Part shown: piece by piece, positions 1 to 7,492 of the stretch
Numbering within the stretch: the stretch's first letter is position 1
How the letters are laid out: every line of letters begins with the position of its first letter
Origin: Stutzerimonas stutzeri KOS6
GTDB taxonomy: Bacteria; Pseudomonadota; Gammaproteobacteria; Pseudomonadales; Pseudomonadaceae
Length of the DNA stretch: 39,756 nt
Assembly: GCF_000307775.2 (NCBI RefSeq)
Contig: NZ_KK020676.1
Location: 1,934,898-1,974,653, forward strand
Direction: 5' to 3'
The notes under the pieces: model-generated
Database searches by the model: none
Seen by the model: the letters and a program-made list of their open reading frames with translations, nothing else
Told to the model about the DNA's origin: nothing
Translations under genes and position numbers: made by a program

Positions 1-46
1 ATTTGCGGTAGAAATCAAGGTGCTCTATCTCGGGGGTTTCGGAGTG

Positions 47-1234
47 TCATGCTTCGGCTTGGGGCATTTTTGGGGCAAAACGTAGTTTGCTCATCTCTGC
101 CCAGTCGCCTTCGCCATCGATCCAGCGGGCATAGCGAGACAGCAGAATCTGTATCGAATGGCCGAGCTGTTTGGCGATGAAGGCGGGGGTCATCCCCACC
201 ATCAAGCACATGGTTGCGTAAGTGTGGCGCGCATTGTACGGAGGTCGGTAGCGAATACCCAGCGCCTTCAGCGTCGGGCGCCACTGATGATGCAGGTCAC
301 TCGTCTGCTGAATGAACTGTGAGCTCTTGCTGGGCGGGAAGCAGAACGGGAAGTCAGTCAGCCTGCCGCTGCCGGACGCGCGCCGCTCGGCGTACTGCTT
401 GGCGAACAAAAGGGCATGAACGGCCCGGTCATTCAGCAGCACAAACCTATCCTTCTTGGTCTTCGTTCTCTCGACGACCTTCTTCTTCGCTACGGACCTG
501 CAGACGTGGACCGTACGCCTCTTCAGATCGACCTCTTCCCAGCGAAGGGCCGCGATCTCTCCTAGTCGAAGCCCGGTATAGAACGCGAACTCAAAGAACG
601 CCGCGTATATCTGGCTGGGCCAGTGTTCCGTTTCGTAGAGCCTGGCAATGATCCTGTCTGCTTCATCCTGGGTGAACGGGTCAACTTTGGCCTCCGTCCG
701 CGTCGGTATGTCCAGCGCCTGAATCGGGTTCTCTGCCAGGAGCCTGTCCGAAACCGCCGACTCAAGTATGGTGCTCAGCTTGTTCATGGCGTTCGCCTTC
801 ACGCCGTCCGAGGTCCAGGGGATCTGGACGACGAGCTCGCGCATGAAGGCGGTCGTCAGGTTGGGTAGCGGGGTCGTGGCTAGATACGGCATCCACCAGA
901 TGTTAAGCACCGACTTGTAGTTGTCGCGCGTCCCTTCTGATATCGATCGACTGTCGAGCCAGACCTGGGCGTACTGCCCGAACCCGCGCGAGACGCTGGA
1001 AATAGCGTTCGGCGAGCCGGGGAAGAGCTCGGCATACTTCCGCTCGTCGAAGATGCCGTGCTTGATCTGCTGGACTACTTGATCGCGTAGACGGGATGCA
1101 GCGGCAATGCCCGCTTGCGTCGGGGGGAGGGCGAGGGTTTCTGAGCAGCGCTTTCCGTTCCAGCTGAATCTGATGCGGATCGTATCGTTGCGTAGCTCAA
1201 CTCCGGTGGGCAGTGCCATAGGCTTTCTTGCCAT
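47..1234 (-). CDS. int: tyrosine recombinase (phage integrase)
   Basis: A 395-residue site-specific recombinase that would integrate and excise the phage genome. Residues 11-36 look like the arm-type DNA-binding domain, residues about 85-175 like the SAM-like core-binding domain, and residues about 185-375 form the catalytic domain. Visible catalytic positions are R223 in TGLRLGEIAALRW, a lysine near 258-260, R336 in YNARHTYAT, H359 in QLGHS and the nucleophile Y368 in LLSRYARW. The usual first histidine of the HxxR box is Y333, a change also seen in other phage integrases. The gene ends 46 bases from the window edge and lies last in the leftward operon, directly after the excisionase-like gene. 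The attachment site is not identifiable here. Confidence 0.97.
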   Translation of the reverse strand: MARKPMALPTGVELRNDTIRIRFSWNGKRCSETLALPPTQAGIAAASRLRDQVVQQIKHGIFDERKYAELFPGSPNAISSVSRGFGQYAQVWLDSRSISEGTRDNYKSVLNIWWMPYLATTPLPNLTTAFMRELVVQIPWTSDGVKANAMNKLSTILESAVSDRLLAENPIQALDIPTRTEAKVDPFTQDEADRIIARLYETEHWPSQIYAAFFEFAFYTGLRLGEIAALRWEEVDLKRRTVHVCRSVAKKKVVERTKTKKDRFVLLNDRAVHALLFAKQYAERRASGSGRLTDFPFCFPPSKSSQFIQQTSDLHHQWRPTLKALGIRYRPPYNARHTYATMCLMVGMTPAFIAKQLGHSIQILLSRYARWIDGEGDWAEMSKLRFAPKMPQAEA

Positions 1235-1422
1235 TCTTCGTACCTTGATCGGCTGTAGTAGATTCGTCCATTGATGCGATTCCAGACGCCTTCGGGTATC
1301 TGGTTTCGGCTTCGCCTGCCTTCTAGGGCTCGATCGGTTGTGCCAAGTATCATGGCCATCTGCTGCTCAGTCACCTTGTCGGGGAACCACTCCGGCAGAT
1401 TCTCTAGTTTCTCTGCGCCCAT
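1075..1422 (-). CDS. excisionase-like DNA-binding protein
   Basis: A 115-residue protein whose first ~62 residues resemble small phage excisionases: a winged-helix-type segment with TEQQMAMILGTTDRALEGRR and then GRIYYSRSRYEEWQ. It would bend DNA at the attachment site and direct the integrase toward excision. The recognisable domain ends almost exactly where the integrase begins. The remaining ~52 residues continue in a different frame across the first 160 bases of int and are basic and of low complexity. lambda xis and int also overlap, but by less. The start at 1422 is 3 bases past the stop of the preceding gene. The family assignment rests on position and motif style. Confidence 0.7.
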   Translation of the reverse strand: MGAEKLENLPEWFPDKVTEQQMAMILGTTDRALEGRRSRNQIPEGVWNRINGRIYYSRSRYEEWQESLWHCPPELSYATIRSASDSAGTESAAQKPSPSPRRKRALPLHPVYAIK

Positions 1423-1425
1423 TCC

Positions 1426-1623
1426 TCACCCCTCCAATTCCCGGCAGCCGCAGTAGCTGCAACGCTTGCCGAGGACATTCTTCACGCACACGTTTGTGCG
1501 CTCACCTTCTTCCTCGATCCACACCTCCATGCGGATTCTCTGCATGTCCGACTTGGCGAGGATTTCAAACTGGCGCTTCTGCTCCTGCTCCGGCAGGCGC
1601 TTAAATGATTGCCACAGGCTCAT
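1426..1623 (-). CDS. small Cys-rich hypothetical protein
   Basis: A 65-residue protein starting at ATG 1623, seven bases after a GAGGGG ribosome site; a GTG two codons earlier (1629) overlaps the stop of the phosphatase gene and is the alternative start. The first half is charged and helical (FKRLPEQEQKRQFEILAKSD). The C-terminus carries CSYCGC, a possible half metal site. It is not recognised as a known family. It sits between the phosphatase and the excisionase-like gene in the leftward operon. Confidence 0.6.
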   Translation of the reverse strand: MSLWQSFKRLPEQEQKRQFEILAKSDMQRIRMEVWIEEEGERTNVCVKNVLGKRCSYCGCRELEG

Positions 1624-1625
1624 GC

Positions 1626-2342
1626 TCACCCCCTCACCGTTACGCCGGCTGCTTCGATAACTGCAGGCAGCGTGCTCAAGTCCATCAGCGTGAAATAGCC
1701 TTCATCCCGCCAGCCGACCGTGTCGATGTGAACCACGTTGCCGAGTATTGCCGGTGTGCGCAGCGGCGTATGGCCGACCACGATCGCGAGCAGATCCGGT
1801 ATCCCGCTGGTGTCGACCATCTCGATTCGAGTGCGCGACCACATGCAGCTGTTTTTGACCAGCTTCAGGCGCTTTGGCGATTCCGGCGCGGTCAGCTCGG
1901 CGACCGTCTGCGCCCATGTCGGGAAAGGACAGTCTGCGTGCACGATGCCAACCAGGCCGGCGTCCGTCTCCAGCTCAATGGCGATCGGCAACTCGCGAAA
2001 CTGGACGGCGTACTCTGCCTGCTCGTCGCTGTTTAGCGAGAGGAACCAGCCGCCGCCATTGACGAGCCAGTTGCCCAGCTCGCAGCTGTCGTACCGGCAC
2101 ACATAGTCGTCGTGGTTGCCGCGCACCGGATGGAACCAGGGCTTCGCCAGCCACTCCAGCGCCATCTGGCATTCAGGCCCGCGATCAACCAGATCGCCGA
2201 CCGAGAACAGACGATCGACTGCCGGGTCGAAGCCGATCCCGTCCAGCGCCTGCTGCAGCTTCGTGAAGCATCCGTGAATGTCGCCCACGGCAAAGTCCCG
2301 GCCCGCCGTGTTCTTGGCGAACCGCTTGATGAGTTCGGGCAT
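1626..2342 (-). CDS. lambda-type serine/threonine protein phosphatase
   Basis: A 238-residue metallophosphatase of the PPP/lambda phosphatase (NinI) group, predicted to remove phosphate from Ser/Thr (and for lambda also Tyr) residues using two metal ions. The signature blocks are in order: GDIHG at 20-24, GDLVDRG at 49-55, RGNHD at 74-78, a metal-binding histidine at 135 (GIVHAD) and GHTP at 190-193. Length matches lambda phosphatase (221 residues). An AGGAG ribosome site lies six bases before the ATG. In lambda this gene is in the right-hand nin region, whereas here it is near the integrase. The substrate is unknown; it may act on host kinases or on defence signalling, which is inference. 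Confidence 0.93.
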   Translation of the reverse strand: MPELIKRFAKNTAGRDFAVGDIHGCFTKLQQALDGIGFDPAVDRLFSVGDLVDRGPECQMALEWLAKPWFHPVRGNHDDYVCRYDSCELGNWLVNGGGWFLSLNSDEQAEYAVQFRELPIAIELETDAGLVGIVHADCPFPTWAQTVAELTAPESPKRLKLVKNSCMWSRTRIEMVDTSGIPDLLAIVVGHTPLRTPAILGNVVHIDTVGWRDEGYFTLMDLSTLPAVIEAAGVTVRG

Positions 2343-2366
2343 GTCTATCTCCTGCTGCGTATTTGG

Positions 2367-3242
2367 TTAGGCGGCCGGTTGATCGCGCAGAATGTCCATC
2401 TGCGCAGCGCCGTCTAGCCAGGCTGCATCAATTCTCTTTCTGGACATCTCGGCGTATTCGGGGTTGAGCTCGCAGAGGATCGACCGCCGGCCCTCCTGCA
2501 TGGCTACTACCGCTGTAGTTCCGGATCCGCCAAATGGATCGAGCACCAAGCCGTTAGGCTGGCAGCCCGCCCGGATGCATGGGCGGATCAGTTCTGGTGG
2601 GAAGGTGGCGAAGTGGGCGCCCTTGTAAGGGCGGGTGGTGACGGTCCAGACGCTTCGCTTGTTGCGCATCTCGCCGCCGACAGCCTTCATATTCCCGTTT
2701 GTCTTCCCCGGAACGCGAGCGCTGCCAACCTGCTGCGCAAGCGTCGGCTGCGCCAGCCTAGCCAGGGAACTTTCGGCGGCCGGCTCCTTGATCGCCTCAT
2801 TGTCGAAGTAATACTGGGGTGACTTGCTCAGAAGGAAGATATGCTCGTGGGACTTCGTGCACCGGTCGAGGACGCTCTCAGGCATCGGGTTCGGCTTTGC
2901 CCAGATGATCTCCTGGCGAAGGATCCAGCCATCATCTTGCAATGCGAAGGCGAGCCGCCACGGAATCCCCAGCAGCTGCTTCCCTTTTCCGTAGGTGTCG
3001 CCCATGTTCACCCAGGCCGTTCCGTCATCCCTAAGCACTCGGCGTACCTCTCGGAAAACCTCGACCAGGCGAGCAATAAACGCAGCCGGGGCTTCCTCCA
3101 GGCCTATCTGCCCGGCCATTCCGTAATCGCGCAGGCCGAAGTAAGGCGGACTCGTTACGCAGCAGTTGGCCGACTCGGAAGCCATGCCCCTGAGTGATTC
3201 CAAGCAGTCGCCAACAACGATGCGGTGTCTTTCTCCAGACAT
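2367..3242 (-). CDS. site-specific DNA methyltransferase (beta class, N4-C or N6-A)
   Basis: A 291-residue orphan DNA methyltransferase using S-adenosylmethionine. Catalytic motif IV (SPPY, residues 31-34) comes before the SAM-binding motif I (DPFGGSGTT, 235-243), which is the beta-class order. SEHIFLLSKSPQYYFDNEAIKE-type sequence around 131-152 is typical of phage and restriction-modification enzymes of this group. SPPY favours N4-cytosine, but N6-adenine cannot be excluded. No restriction endonuclease is next to it, so the likely role is protection of phage DNA from host restriction. A GGAG ribosome site precedes the ATG. The target sequence cannot be read from the protein. Confidence 0.93.
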   Translation of the reverse strand: MSGERHRIVVGDCLESLRGMASESANCCVTSPPYFGLRDYGMAGQIGLEEAPAAFIARLVEVFREVRRVLRDDGTAWVNMGDTYGKGKQLLGIPWRLAFALQDDGWILRQEIIWAKPNPMPESVLDRCTKSHEHIFLLSKSPQYYFDNEAIKEPAAESSLARLAQPTLAQQVGSARVPGKTNGNMKAVGGEMRNKRSVWTVTTRPYKGAHFATFPPELIRPCIRAGCQPNGLVLDPFGGSGTTAVVAMQEGRRSILCELNPEYAEMSRKRIDAAWLDGAAQMDILRDQPAA

Positions 3243-3299
3243 GACTTCTCCTCCCCGCCGACTCTCGCCGGCAGGCTGTGTGGTTGGGTGGGGTTAGGG

Positions 3300-3458
3300 T
3301 TAGTGGCGGCGGTATCGCTTGTTACGCGCCTTTTCGCCCTTGCTGCGCGGCGATCTGGCATATGGATCGTCGGCGCGCTTGATCAGGCTGTTAGCAGCCC
3401 AGCCGCCACACCCTGCTGCGCTCAATGCAAGCGCTAGCGCTGACCTGAAGTTACGCAT
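3300..3458 (-). CDS. small membrane- or envelope-targeted protein
   Basis: A 52-residue protein whose ATG abuts the TGA of the upstream gene (TGAATG), a normal junction in this operon. Residues 4-27 are hydrophobic (FRSALALALSAAGCGGWAAN), with a loose lipobox-like AAGC ending at C17, followed by a strongly basic tail (SKGEKARNKRYRRH). It could be a single-pass membrane protein or a lipoprotein. The lipobox lacks the usual Leu at -3, so the membrane-anchor reading is safer. Function unknown. Bases 3243-3299 downstream hold no gene. Confidence 0.6.
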   Translation of the reverse strand: MRNFRSALALALSAAGCGGWAANSLIKRADDPYARSPRSKGEKARNKRYRRH

Positions 3459-4295
3459 TCACCCCTCCTTCTCAGCCATGGCGGCGATAACGGCGTCAAT
3501 CTTGGCAAGGCACTCGCCTGCGGCTTCCGGGTCGCACCGGTCGATGTACGACTGATAGACAACGCCCCGAACCTCCATCACGAGCTGATTTGCGGCCAGC
3601 GCTTTGTTGCCCATGTTCAGCGCGTGCTTTTGTGCTTTGGACGTGTGCTCCAGCAGCCTATCCCGCCCGGCCTCCAGCAGCGCAATTCCTTCGGACAGGC
3701 ACTCGTCCAGCTCCCGCTCCCGCTCGCGATTGTTCAGGCTGCCTGCGAAGTGCCTGACCATGATATCCATCGTGCGCGTTTCGGCCTGCGCCAGTTTTTG
3801 TAGGAGCCTATCCCGCTCGGCGGTCAGCTCGCCGTTCTCGCGCATGATTCGCGCCAGCGACGACCGCTCCCATTCGCCCAGGCGTGCGGCAAGGGCATCC
3901 CGCTCGGCGGTCACGGCTGACAGGGCGGCGAGGTGGTCGGACTGGCGGACGAGCTTTTCGACCTCTCCGCCGAAATCAGATCGCGCCATCAAGGCGAACG
4001 TGTCGGCATCCATGTCAGCCGCCGTCAAGGCTTCCCCGTTGTTTTTGTAGAGGAAGCCGACCACCTCCACCCCTTCCGCCTCTGCGGGCTGGGCGCGGCG
4101 GTTCCAGGCTTGAGCAACCACGCTGCGCAGCTCGCCCAGCGTTTCGCTTGTGTTCTTCGGGTCGGCAGACGCTGATAGGTCGAACATCCCTTGGCATCCG
4201 CTGCAGTGTAGGTAATGACACCCGTCACACTCATCGTCAGCGTGAAAGTTGACGGTTCCGCCGCAGAGCGGGCGCGGTTTCAGTTCTTCGCTCAT
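3459..4295 (-). CDS. Lar-like zinc ribbon plus coiled-coil early protein
   Basis: A 278-residue two-part protein. Residues 5-67 resemble the Lar restriction-alleviation fold: LKPRPLCGG, then C23, C26, C31 and C34, and the terminal AWNRR. In Lar proteins the first knuckle is CPFCG; here its first Cys is replaced by Arg (RPLCG), so that knuckle may be broken. Residues ~105-230 are a long, Ala/Glu/Arg-rich coiled coil (SAVTAERDALAARLGEWERS), as in Ead/Ea22-type early proteins. An AAGGGGAAAGGA ribosome region precedes the ATG. Lar relieves type I restriction in the Rac prophage; activity here is inference and weakened by the lost Cys. Confidence 0.72.
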   Translation of the reverse strand: MSEELKPRPLCGGTVNFHADDECDGCHYLHCSGCQGMFDLSASADPKNTSETLGELRSVVAQAWNRRAQPAEAEGVEVVGFLYKNNGEALTAADMDADTFALMARSDFGGEVEKLVRQSDHLAALSAVTAERDALAARLGEWERSSLARIMRENGELTAERDRLLQKLAQAETRTMDIMVRHFAGSLNNRERERELDECLSEGIALLEAGRDRLLEHTSKAQKHALNMGNKALAANQLVMEVRGVVYQSYIDRCDPEAAGECLAKIDAVIAAMAEKEG

Positions 4296-4323
4296 TCCTT
4301 TCCCCTTGCGCCCTGTGGCGCGG

Positions 4324-4515
4324 TTAGTTGGCGGGCTCGTTCGTGCTCCCGCACTTCAAGACCGCAAGCGCAGCCTCGGCCTCCTCGAAAAACTCAGCTC
4401 GCTGCAGTGCATCTGCCGCCCGGTGCAGAGCCGCTTCGAGCGCCGCAATGCGCTTGGCTTGGTCGGCAGCGCGGCGCATTGCGAACTCAGCGATGGCTGG
4501 TGGTATCGGGCGCAT
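4324..4515 (-). CDS. small Ala-rich helical hypothetical protein
   Basis: A 63-residue, alanine- and arginine-rich, probably all-helical protein (AADQAKRIAALEAALHRAAD). Its ATG follows an AAGGAG site by seven bases and lies 29 bases inside the end of the preceding gene, in another frame. It has no recognised family. It could be a small partner of the coiled-coil proteins encoded on either side. Confidence 0.55.
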   Translation of the reverse strand: MRPIPPAIAEFAMRRAADQAKRIAALEAALHRAADALQRAEFFEEAEAALAVLKCGSTNEPAN

Positions 4516-5518
4516 CGGGGTCTCCTTGGGTGGACAAGGCGGCGCGGCAACCTTCGATCAGGCGCAGCACTTCAGACTTGAACCAGCCGGCGTCGCGCTC
4601 ATACGAAGGGGAGCCGCGATACCATGTGTCAATGGCTGAAACCTCGGTGTCGAGCCAGTCCAGCGCCTCCACCAGCCCGCTCTGCTCCGGCTGCGGGGCG
4701 GTCTGCGCGATGGGGGCGGCTTCGTCAGGCCAGGCCATGCAATATGCATCGGCACAGCCGCAAGCCGGTGCGGTGCACTGCGGCCGATCTTTGTCGAGTA
4801 ACATGCTGTATGCCGCCGCAGCCACCCGGCCGAACTGTTCGGCGCGCATTTCTTCCTGGAAGCCGTCCGGATGCGGCGTACCGGTAGCATGGCCAATCTC
4901 ATGTGCCAGCATGTGCAATATCTTCCCGCGATCAGCGTCAGGTGCTGCCCAGGCGTGAATGCAGCTGTTCAGCGTGTCAACGAAAGCCCAGCAGCCCTGC
5001 ATGCGCATGCCTTCGATGTCTGCTCCAGCCTCCATCTCGACTTCGTTGCCGCTCTCGTCAAAGCCGCAGGTCACACCTTCCGCCAACAGCTCGTCGTAGG
5101 TCATGCCCTCTCCGATTGCCATCGGCTCCCACATAGCACGGTGTACAGACTCTGGGCTCTCGTACCAGCGGATAATCATTTCTGGCGGGTCAGGGTTAAC
5201 CGCCACAGGCTGCCCGGTCTGCGCGGGGCGCCCTGTGGAATACTGCATAACAACCCTATCGGGCGACACCCTGATTCCATCAACAAGAAACCCGACGCCG
5301 AATAGGTTCACGTCGCGCTCGAACGCCTCCCTCTCATCCTGCGCCGGGGCTGGCTCGGCCTGCTGGGATAGGGCGGCGTTGACGCGCTCTTCAGTGAAGC
5401 TTGGCAGCACTGCGCTGCCCAGGCATTCACGCAGCAACCCGCGCAGCCTCTCGTTTTCAGCCTTCGCAGCCCCCAGCTCAGCGCCGAGGTTCCCTACGGC
5501 CTTCAGTGTGTCGTTCAT
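4487..5518 (-). CDS. coiled-coil early protein with zinc-peptidase motif
   Basis: A 343-residue protein. The N-terminus is a short coiled coil as in Ead-like early phage proteins (GAELGAAKAENERLRGLL). The centre has AHEIGHATGTPH with HEIGH at 206-210 and a third His at 216, followed by acidic residues E222, E223 and E227. This matches the HExxHxxGxxH zinc site of metzincins and is also close to the HExxH-plus-Glu layout of ImmA/IrrE and ArdC-type proteases. The C-terminal ~60 residues (VEALDWLDTEVSAIDTWYRG) look like another Ead-type segment. ATGA overlap with the upstream gene fixes the start. Predicted zinc-dependent peptidase; the substrate is unknown. Confidence 0.7.
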   Translation of the reverse strand: MNDTLKAVGNLGAELGAAKAENERLRGLLRECLGSAVLPSFTEERVNAALSQQAEPAPAQDEREAFERDVNLFGVGFLVDGIRVSPDRVVMQYSTGRPAQTGQPVAVNPDPPEMIIRWYESPESVHRAMWEPMAIGEGMTYDELLAEGVTCGFDESGNEVEMEAGADIEGMRMQGCWAFVDTLNSCIHAWAAPDADRGKILHMLAHEIGHATGTPHPDGFQEEMRAEQFGRVAAAAYSMLLDKDRPQCTAPACGCADAYCMAWPDEAAPIAQTAPQPEQSGLVEALDWLDTEVSAIDTWYRGSPSYERDAGWFKSEVLRLIEGCRAALSTQGDPDAPDTTSHR

Positions 5519-5925
5519 TGCTCAATCTCCTTGATTGTGGCCAGCGGCAGGCCGCTCATTGCCAGCGGCTCGTCGTAGCTGACGCCCATCATCTCGGGCC
5601 ATTTGCGAGGCTCGCCGGGCTGGATGACGCCTTTGTCGTGTGCGCGATCCCATGAAAGGCGATGCCGGATGACCTGATACAAGTCCCACGCAACGCCATC
5701 CTCTCGGCGCTTTGTGGCCTCCGGCATCAGCGTGTTCGCCAGGCGCTGTATCTCGTGCCGCGTGGCGTGGACCTGCTCCAAGTCGCGCCGGTCGTAGAAG
5801 CCCGGCAGCCGCTCAATGGCGTGGTCGATCTGGCCGATCTTGATCCGCGCCAGCAGCTCGCAGGCCTCTTGCAGTTCTGCGGCCTGGCGCTCGGTTACGG
5901 TGATGGTGTAGGTGCGATCAGTCAC
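5515..5925 (-). CDS. conserved phage hypothetical protein
   Basis: A 136-residue protein beginning with GTG, eight bases after GGAGG and overlapping the previous stop as GTGA. The N-terminal ~60 residues are helical with dispersed charges. The C-terminal part WDLYQVIRHRLSWDRAHDKGV followed by SYDEPLAMSG resembles a hypothetical protein common in temperate phage early regions. No catalytic motif is visible. It is translationally coupled to both neighbours. Confidence 0.75.
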   Translation of the reverse strand: MTDRTYTITVTERQAAELQEACELLARIKIGQIDHAIERLPGFYDRRDLEQVHATRHEIQRLANTLMPEATKRREDGVAWDLYQVIRHRLSWDRAHDKGVIQPGEPRKWPEMMGVSYDEPLAMSGLPLATIKEIEQ

Positions 5926-6161
5926 GGAGCGATCCTCCGAAGAGGCTCACGCGGCGCAATGCGCGGCTCGACGTCGATGAAACCGGAGCCTCGAAAATCG
6001 CCATCAGTGGCGCGCGCCATGTCCACTTCTAGCCGTGCCGTGGCGTTCACTTCAGCCGCGACCTGGGCTATAGCCTTCGCTTGTTCAATCGAGTAAGTGC
6101 CGGCCAGCACGCCCTCCATCGTCTTGCCGAGGATGGCGCGCAGATCACTGAGGTTGTTCAT
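5922..6161 (-). CDS. small conserved phage protein
   Basis: A 79-residue protein. LRAILGKTMEGVLAGTYSIEQAKAIAQVAAEVNATARLEVD-like sequence (quoted in part: SIEQAKAIAQVAAEVNATAR) followed by GSGFID matches a small phage family often found next to recombination genes. GGAG lies seven bases before the ATG. It is probably helical and oligomeric. Its exact function is unknown. It overlaps the end of the HNH gene upstream by 17 bases. Confidence 0.75.
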   Translation of the reverse strand: MNNLSDLRAILGKTMEGVLAGTYSIEQAKAIAQVAAEVNATARLEVDMARATDGDFRGSGFIDVEPRIAPREPLRRIAP

Positions 6162-6801
6162 GGTGCTGCTCCAGTTTGTTCAGCTTCCGCTTAAACCAGT
6201 CGAGCGACCGCGCCGCGCTTAAATATTCAGGCGGGTAGCGGTCAATTGAATTGCGGCGCATGTTGTAGGCGCGGGTGACGGCGATTAGGTTTTCCGGGTC
6301 GAAGTTCTGTCTGTCTCGATCCAAAAATATGACGATCCTTCCTTCCGGCACCGGCCCGTTGTGCTCCTCCCAAACGAGCACGTGCGCAGCTTTCCAGTCG
6401 GCTTTCTTATCTCCGGTATCGGCCACCTTTCGGTAGAGGATGCCTCCCTTGTCGGTGCGCTCCGCTCCGATGGGGCGCCAGGTGTTCGATGGGCGATGGC
6501 CTAGCTTGAACTGCGTGTCTTTTGCACGGCCTCCTGCCTGCCAGCCCTTGCGGCCTGCATTCCAAGCCTGGTGGCCCGGCTTGAATCTTCCGCAGCCGGT
6601 GATTTCCTTGAACTCATCCGGTCGCGTCAGTCCGAGTTTCGACACGCGGTTGTGTATCGAGCCGGTGCCGCGCCCCATCAGGGCTGCTATCTCGGTGATT
6701 GGCTTGGTGGCGTACAGCTCCGCCAGAGTTGCGTCCTCTGCCGGCGTCCAGTGCCGGTATTCCGTGCGGCGCCTACCGGCGAGCGGGCTCGCGCAAGTCA
6801 T
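6145..6801 (-). CDS. HNH homing-type endonuclease with N-terminal DNA-binding domain
   Basis: A 218-residue nuclease. The start at 6801 is chosen because AGGAGGAGAG precedes it and because longer readings run into the upstream gene. Residues ~14-60 form a Myb/SANT-like DNA-binding segment (HWTPAEDATLAELYATKPIT, then GTGSIHNRVSKLGL). Residues ~130-185 form the HNH_3-type nuclease: AAHVLVWEEHNGPVPEGRIV and then FDPENLIAVTRAYNMRRN. This pattern is that of free-standing phage homing endonucleases, which cut a related phage lacking the gene and spread by repair. Its insertion in the middle of an operon of small genes fits that view. Confidence 0.88.
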   Translation of the reverse strand: MTCASPLAGRRRTEYRHWTPAEDATLAELYATKPITEIAALMGRGTGSIHNRVSKLGLTRPDEFKEITGCGRFKPGHQAWNAGRKGWQAGGRAKDTQFKLGHRPSNTWRPIGAERTDKGGILYRKVADTGDKKADWKAAHVLVWEEHNGPVPEGRIVIFLDRDRQNFDPENLIAVTRAYNMRRNSIDRYPPEYLSAARSLDWFKRKLNKLEQHHEQPQ

Positions 6802-6809
6802 CTCTCCTC

Positions 6810-7019
6810 CTAGGCGACGTGCCGCCAGCTGCGGTAGTCGCGCACTTTGTCGATGGTTCGCTGATGGACGCCAAGCTGTTCGGCCCACTGGCGGGCGGTT
6901 AGGCCGCGGCGATTGGTGCGGATCTCGCGGACTAGCTCAGCGTTCAGCCTGGCGTGCGGTAACTGCTCACCACGCGGCGCAAACTCATAAGCGCGGCTTA
7001 GGTATTCGGCTCTGGTCAT
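6810..7019 (-). CDS. small helix-turn-helix DNA-binding protein
   Basis: A 69-residue protein starting at ATG 7019 (GGAAGG upstream, overlap with the preceding stop). Residues ~29-66 form a resolvase/homeodomain-like helix-turn-helix: LNAELVREIRTNRRGLTARQ, WAEQLGVHQRTIDKV, then a terminal YRSWRHV. The same helix-turn-helix style occurs at the ends of phage HNH proteins, so it may be a detached DNA-binding module of the HNH gene downstream. A regulatory role is equally possible. Confidence 0.7.
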   Translation of the reverse strand: MTRAEYLSRAYEFAPRGEQLPHARLNAELVREIRTNRRGLTARQWAEQLGVHQRTIDKVRDYRSWRHVA

Positions 7020-7222
7020 GCTGCCTTCCTGCGGGCCTGCGCCCGCGCCACTGCCTTCGCGTAAAGGCACGGCCGGCAGTAGCACTGCCAGACGCCAGTC
7101 GTCTTGATGAACTGGAAGTGCTCATCGTCCAGCGGCTTCCACTCATTGCATCCGCCGCAGAACTTTTCGCTGATGCCGTTGATCTCTCGCCGGACAAGCC
7201 GGCCTTTCAATGTCCTGCTCAT
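7016..7222 (-). CDS. small zinc-ribbon protein
   Basis: A 68-residue protein with two Cys pairs, CGGC (residues 22-25) and, after a ~22-residue hairpin, CRPC, the spacing of a four-Cys zinc ribbon. KFCGGCNEWKPLDDEHF resembles the ribbon that often precedes HNH domains in phage nucleases. The tail is basic (ARAQARRKAA). ATGA overlap links it to the next upstream gene. Probably nucleic-acid binding; function not established. Confidence 0.68.
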   Translation of the reverse strand: MSRTLKGRLVRREINGISEKFCGGCNEWKPLDDEHFQFIKTTGVWQCYCRPCLYAKAVARAQARRKAA

Positions 7223-7449
7223 GCCGCCACCGAGCGCGCCTTTCTGGTCGCCACAGCCTTGGCTCGCGCCGCTTGCTTCTTCTCCGGGCAGGTGATGCGG
7301 TAGGGAATGAGTTTTTCCTCTACGCGGATGGGCTGGGTTTCCACTGGGCCCTTCGCAGCTTCAAACGCTGCCATCTTCTGCGCGATTTCCTGGCGCGCAG
7401 CCTCGTGCGCGGCCGGCGTGTGCACGCGGTCGTACTTGAACTCTTGCAT
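7219..7449 (-). CDS. hypothetical protein
   Basis: A 76-residue protein with an acidic/Ala-rich helical middle (HEAARQEIAQKMAAFEAAKG) and a very basic C-terminus (KKQAARAKAVATRKARS), so it is probably nucleic-acid associated. It lies between SSB and the zinc-ribbon gene and overlaps the latter by four bases. The ribosome site (AGGTAC) is weak. No family recognised. Confidence 0.55.
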   Translation of the reverse strand: MQEFKYDRVHTPAAHEAARQEIAQKMAAFEAAKGPVETQPIRVEEKLIPYRITCPEKKQAARAKAVATRKARSVAA

Positions 7450-7492
7450 TGGGATGTACCTGGAGGAGGGCGCGCGGGGCGCCCGTGGTGGA

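Noticed and set aside
1..46. Attachment site next to the integrase
   Set aside because: Only 46 bases lie outside int and no tRNA end or repeated core can be seen in the window, so no att site can be claimed.
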